Of a DNA stretch of 64,000 bases, positions 61,263 through 64,000 are shown one piece after another. Below the pieces are notes generated by a model. That model ran no database searches and was not told the DNA's origin. It was given only the letters and a program-made list of their open reading frames with translations. The position numbers and the translations under genes are program-made. The stretch comes from Fusobacterium sp. (GTDB lineage: Bacteria; Cyanobacteriota; Vampirovibrionia; Gastranaerophilales; Gastranaerophilaceae): assembly GCA_023662905.1 (NCBI GenBank), contig JAMPIJ010000002.1:1-64000 (forward strand), given 5' to 3'. Every line of letters starts with the position of its first letter. Within the stretch, counting starts at the first letter, position 1.

Positions 61263-61725
61263 AATTAAATAAATATGTATGCATTACAAACGAGTAAACA
61301 ATTCCCAGTGCTGCACCGACAAAAACTTCAAACGGCGTATGTCCGAGAAGTTCTTTAAGTTTTCCGCCGATTGCCTGCACATCGTGATTGTAAAAATCGT
61401 CCATCATTCTATTCAAGCATGCCGCGGTTTTACCTGCCGCACGTCTTAGGCCTGCTGCGTCGTACATTGTAACAAGCGCAAACGCACTTGATACAGCAAA
61501 AACTGTTGATGTAAATCCATCAATAAGCCCAACTGTTGTTGTTACAGCCATTACGCCTGCTGAGTGTGCGCTTGGCATGCCGCCTGTTGTTGTGAAGATT
61601 TTGAAATTAAACTTCTTATCAACAAACGCAAATGTAAATAGCTTCAAAACCTGCGCACAAACCGCGGCTGAAAGCCCTAAAAATAACACCTCAAGGCCAT
61701 TATTTCTCATAAATTCAATTAACAT
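61261..61725 (-). CDS. Divergent PAP2-family membrane protein
   Basis: A 154-aa membrane protein of the divergent PAP2 family (DUF212). The hallmark TTGGMPSAHSAGVMA is near residue 46, followed by YDAAGLRRAAGKTA and LGHTPFEVFVGAALGI. Family members are predicted phosphatases of lipid phosphates. It lies directly downstream of the prenyl diphosphate synthase gene with no gap, so it may act on prenyl phosphates, which is inference from position. Confidence 0.88.
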   Translation of the reverse strand: MLIEFMRNNGLEVLFLGLSAAVCAQVLKLFTFAFVDKKFNFKIFTTTGGMPSAHSAGVMAVTTTVGLIDGFTSTVFAVSSAFALVTMYDAAGLRRAAGKTAACLNRMMDDFYNHDVQAIGGKLKELLGHTPFEVFVGAALGIVYSFVMHTYLFN

Positions 61726-62589
61726 CTATACTCCTGTTCGCTTTCTAATCCCTTTTACTATCTCTCTCAGAATTTCGGAATTGTATTTGTCGATTATAAC
61801 ATTACATTCATCTAAAAGGCAAGTTAGTTTACATTTCGCATTATCCAAACCGTACATGCTTACATAAGTAAGTTTTCCGGAGTTTGCGTCTTTGCCTAAG
61901 GTTTTGCCCATTGTCTCAAAATCAGATATAACATCAAGAATATCGTCAGCGATTTGGAACGCTAACCCGAAGTTTTTAGCGAAATCACGAACTTCTGCAA
62001 TCTGTTCGCATGTTGCGCCAGCGATTCTAGCGCCGGAAACGATTGCAAGGCGGAATAAATCACCTGTTTTGTGGTCATGGATAAACTCTAATTTCTCAGC
62101 GCTATGAGTTTCAGGGTGTCCCTCGGATTCAATATCAACGACTTGGCCTGCGATTACGCCACGCGCACCTGCCGCGGTAAAGAAATCGTCCAACACCTGC
62201 AATAAAACATCAGATGGAAGATTTTTTGAATTTCTCAATATGACCTGCGGCGCAAAAGAAATTAAAGCGTCACCTGCCAAAACGGCTGTCGCTTCACCAA
62301 AAACCTTGTGATTTGAGGGTTTACCGCGTCTAAAATCATCGTTATCCATACACGGCAAGTCGTCGTGAATAAGCGTTTGAGCATGAAGCATTTCAATAGC
62401 ACAGGCTGTCGGAAGCGCATCTTCGAGTTTTCCGCCAAGTGCGCGGCAAATTTCAAGACATAAAACCGGTCTTAGCCTTTTTCCCTCTAACAAAACCGTG
62501 TAACGCATCGACTTAAAAAGGTCTTCAGGGTATTCAACGGGTAAAAACTTTTCTAAACTCTCATCAACAAGTTTTATTAAATTATTCAT
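61726..62589 (-). CDS. ispA: Polyprenyl (geranyl/farnesyl) diphosphate synthase
   Basis: Joins C5 isoprenoid units into short-chain prenyl diphosphates, 287 aa. The first Asp-rich motif is HDDLPCMDNDDFRRGKP near residue 77 (DDxxxxD form, typical of bacterial FPP/GGPP synthases), and the second is QIADDILDV near 212. GKRLRPVLCLEICRALGG is near residue 35. It overlaps rsgA by 8 nt. Product length cannot be read safely from the sequence. Confidence 0.92.
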   Translation of the reverse strand: MNNLIKLVDESLEKFLPVEYPEDLFKSMRYTVLLEGKRLRPVLCLEICRALGGKLEDALPTACAIEMLHAQTLIHDDLPCMDNDDFRRGKPSNHKVFGEATAVLAGDALISFAPQVILRNSKNLPSDVLLQVLDDFFTAAGARGVIAGQVVDIESEGHPETHSAEKLEFIHDHKTGDLFRLAIVSGARIAGATCEQIAEVRDFAKNFGLAFQIADDILDVISDFETMGKTLGKDANSGKLTYVSMYGLDNAKCKLTCLLDECNVIIDKYNSEILREIVKGIRKRTGV

Positions 62590-63589
62590 GTTCTACATCC
62601 TTATAAAGGTTCTGTTTCAAGGTATTACGGGCAGATTGGCGCTTACGTTCACTGATTTTAACCGCAGTTTTATTATTAATTTTCTTTTTCGCAGTTTCGA
62701 CTTTTTTGCCCTCATACTTAACTTTTTCTTTGTATTCTCTAGCTTCTTCGACAAAAGCAAGATAACTTGCATAGCGCGAATATGGAATTTTGTCCATATT
62801 ATCAAGCACTGCACAGCCTGATTCGAGGTGGTGCAGACAGTCCGCGAACTTACATTGCCCGCGGTAGCAGGCGATTTCATCAAAAAGCAGGTCAACTTCT
62901 GTCGGAAGAATAAAATCAAATTTCAGGTTGCTAAACCCCGGAGTGTCGATAATTTTCGTCTGCGGATTAATTTTCATAATCTCGCAATGGCGGGTGGTAT
63001 GGGTTCCGCGTCCGGTTTTAGAACTAATTTCTTTAGTTTTAAGATGAAATTCAGGGTTAATAGCGTTAATCAAACTTGATTTTCCAACACCCGAACTTCC
63101 GCAAAGAACACTCGTTTTGCCATCGAGAACTTGTTCAAAAACTTTTACGCCCCAATGTTCCTTGGCAGACGTGAAGAAAATTTGATACCCGAGCGGCTCA
63201 TAAATAGATTTGATGAGTTCCAAAAGCCCGTCTTCAATGTCCAAATCCTCTTTATTAAAACAAAGTTTAACATCCAGTCCGTAATATTTTGCAAACGCAA
63301 TGTATCTATCAAGCTGGTTAAAATCCAAATCCGGCGACTTTAAAGCCGACACAACGACAATCTGGTCAACATTCGCAACACTCGGACGCGGGATAAAAGA
63401 TTTTCTAGGCAAAATTTTCGTAATAAATCCGTTTTCAAACTCCACAAAATCGCCAACAAGAATTTTTTCGTTCTGTTTCTTTAACACTTCGCGGACTTTA
63501 CATTCAAAAATTTCCTCCCCCGAGGTCACATAATAAAAATCCGAATGTATCTTGTAAACTTGCCCGTTTTGCATAATTTTATAATACAC
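62582..63589 (-). CDS. rsgA: Ribosome small-subunit maturation GTPase RsgA
   Basis: Circularly permuted GTPase that checks late 30S assembly. It is 335 aa: an OB-like N-terminus, then G motifs in permuted order, with CFNKEDL (G4) near residue 110, GSSGVGKSSLINAI (G1) near 165 and DTPGFSNL (G3) near 215. A zinc finger follows (CYRGQCKFADCLHHLESGCAV) near 240. The C-terminus is very basic. It is the first gene of the leftward rsgA-ispA-PAP2 unit. Confidence 0.94.
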   Translation of the reverse strand: MYYKIMQNGQVYKIHSDFYYVTSGEEIFECKVREVLKKQNEKILVGDFVEFENGFITKILPRKSFIPRPSVANVDQIVVVSALKSPDLDFNQLDRYIAFAKYYGLDVKLCFNKEDLDIEDGLLELIKSIYEPLGYQIFFTSAKEHWGVKVFEQVLDGKTSVLCGSSGVGKSSLINAINPEFHLKTKEISSKTGRGTHTTRHCEIMKINPQTKIIDTPGFSNLKFDFILPTEVDLLFDEIACYRGQCKFADCLHHLESGCAVLDNMDKIPYSRYASYLAFVEEAREYKEKVKYEGKKVETAKKKINNKTAVKISERKRQSARNTLKQNLYKDVEHE

Positions 63590-63625
63590 AAAAAAGCCAG
63601 TTTCGTAAAGGAAAGTTAATAAAGT

Positions 63626-63653
63626 TTGTAAAATGAGATTTTCATGCTAGAAT
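63626..63653 (+). promoter_or_regulatory. efp: Promoter of efp
   Basis: TTGTAA (63626-63631), 16 nt, extended -10 TGcTAGAAT (TAGAAT at 63648-63653). Confidence 0.55.
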
Positions 63654-63694
63654 GGGATATAAAAGAGATATTATAATCAAAAAAGGGGAAAAAT

Positions 63695-64000
63695 ATGATT
63701 TCTGTAAACGATTTAAAAACAGGCTTGACGCTTGAATTAGACAACGGCTTATGGTCAGTTGTAGAATTTTTACACGTTAAACCAGGTAAAGGTGCAGCGT
63801 TTGTAAGAACAAAACTTAAAAACGTAGAAACCGGCAACGTTCTTGAAAAAACATTCAGAGCCGGCGAAAAAGTTGGAAAAGCTACTCTCGACAGACGCGA
63901 AATGCAATACCTTTACAAAGAAGGCGCTGACTTCGTTATGATGGATATGGAATCATACGAACAATTACCGTTGACAGAAATTCAAGTAGGCGACGGAATT
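63695..64000 (+). CDS. efp: Elongation factor P (5' part, cut by the window end)
   Basis: Helps ribosomes through proline runs. The first 102 residues are visible: the KOW-like domain with [17 protein letters not shown], whose Lys after KPG is the residue modified in many bacteria, then the start of the OB domain. AAAGGGGA precedes the ATG. The gene continues beyond the window. Confidence 0.95.
   Translation, partial: MISVNDLKTGLTLELDNGLWSVVEFLHVKPGKGAAFVRTKLKNVETGNVLEKTFRAGEKVGKATLDRREMQYLYKEGADFVMMDMESYEQLPLTEIQVGDGI

Overview
The window looks like one chromosomal stretch of a diderm, AT-leaning bacterium. My best guess is a cyanobacteria-related gut lineage (Vampirovibrionia/Melainabacteria, order Gastranaerophilales). 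The reasons are a dispersed family of short class III prepilins with a conserved GFTMAEILLSLTIIG start, LptC/LptA-type envelope genes (so an outer membrane), RsgA, QueF, a divergent membrane pyrophosphatase, and several alanine- or glutamine-rich hypothetical proteins. The taxonomy is inferred and was not tested by any search. Most genes are housekeeping and intact. I found no insertion sequence, prophage, CRISPR array or rRNA.

Layout. 1-4.3 kb: the 5' end of a prepilin gene (cut by the window edge), a DAACS-type symporter and ileS. 4.4-7.5 kb: a coiled-coil protein and a membrane protein of unknown function. 7.7-15.3 kb: thrS, then a leftward operon ribD, MEMO/AMMECR1-like, pabBC, pabA, an unknown gene and nagZ. 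15.3-20.5 kb: a metallo-hydrolase, gshB, proC, rpmH, rnpA, an unknown gene, sdaAB and sdaAA. 20.6-25.8 kb: a phosphatase with a G-tract, queF, tRNA-Lys, two unknown large proteins and a tiny Met-rich gene. 26-34.5 kb: hppA, a three-gene accessory operon, cinA-C, then a rightward run hisS to a lytic transglycosylase. 34.5-42 kb: prepilin copy 2, pth, two HTH proteins, dnaE and prepilin copy 3. 42-48.6 kb: lptC, lptA, TPR, dprA, topA, aroE. 48.6-54.5 kb: tRNA-Leu, typA, prepilin copy 4, prs and two small unknown proteins. 54.5-64 kb: a HEAT-repeat protein, a transketolase half, ftsE, ftsX, a REC/GGDEF-like protein, an isochorismatase-family hydrolase, prepilin copy 5, a PAP2-like protein, a prenyl synthase, rsgA and the start of efp.

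The most interesting signal is a set of five prepilin genes, all on the minus strand, scattered between unrelated housekeeping genes. Each carries a run of 11-13 G inside the short leader that prepilin peptidase would remove. Exactly 12 G puts the start codon in frame with the pilin. Copies 1, 3 and 5 have 12 (ON). Copy 2 has 11 and copy 4 has 13 (both OFF), although their downstream frames are fully open. All five share a near-identical promoter: a TTGA-type -35, a 17-nt spacer with AAACATG at a fixed position, CATAAT or TAAACT, and a GAAAGGATG ribosome-binding region. This looks like a slipped-strand phase-variation system that switches individual pilins or pilus-tip proteins without changing the mature protein. 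A sixth G-tract (11 G) lies in the 5' part of a tyrosine-phosphatase-like gene and also seems to set its frame.

Other points of note are a 28-codon Met-rich gene with its own promoter and terminator, an isoleucyl-tRNA synthetase whose HIGH motif reads HVGT, a threonyl-tRNA synthetase without a TGS domain, and promoters of two prepilin copies built onto the terminators of the genes before them.
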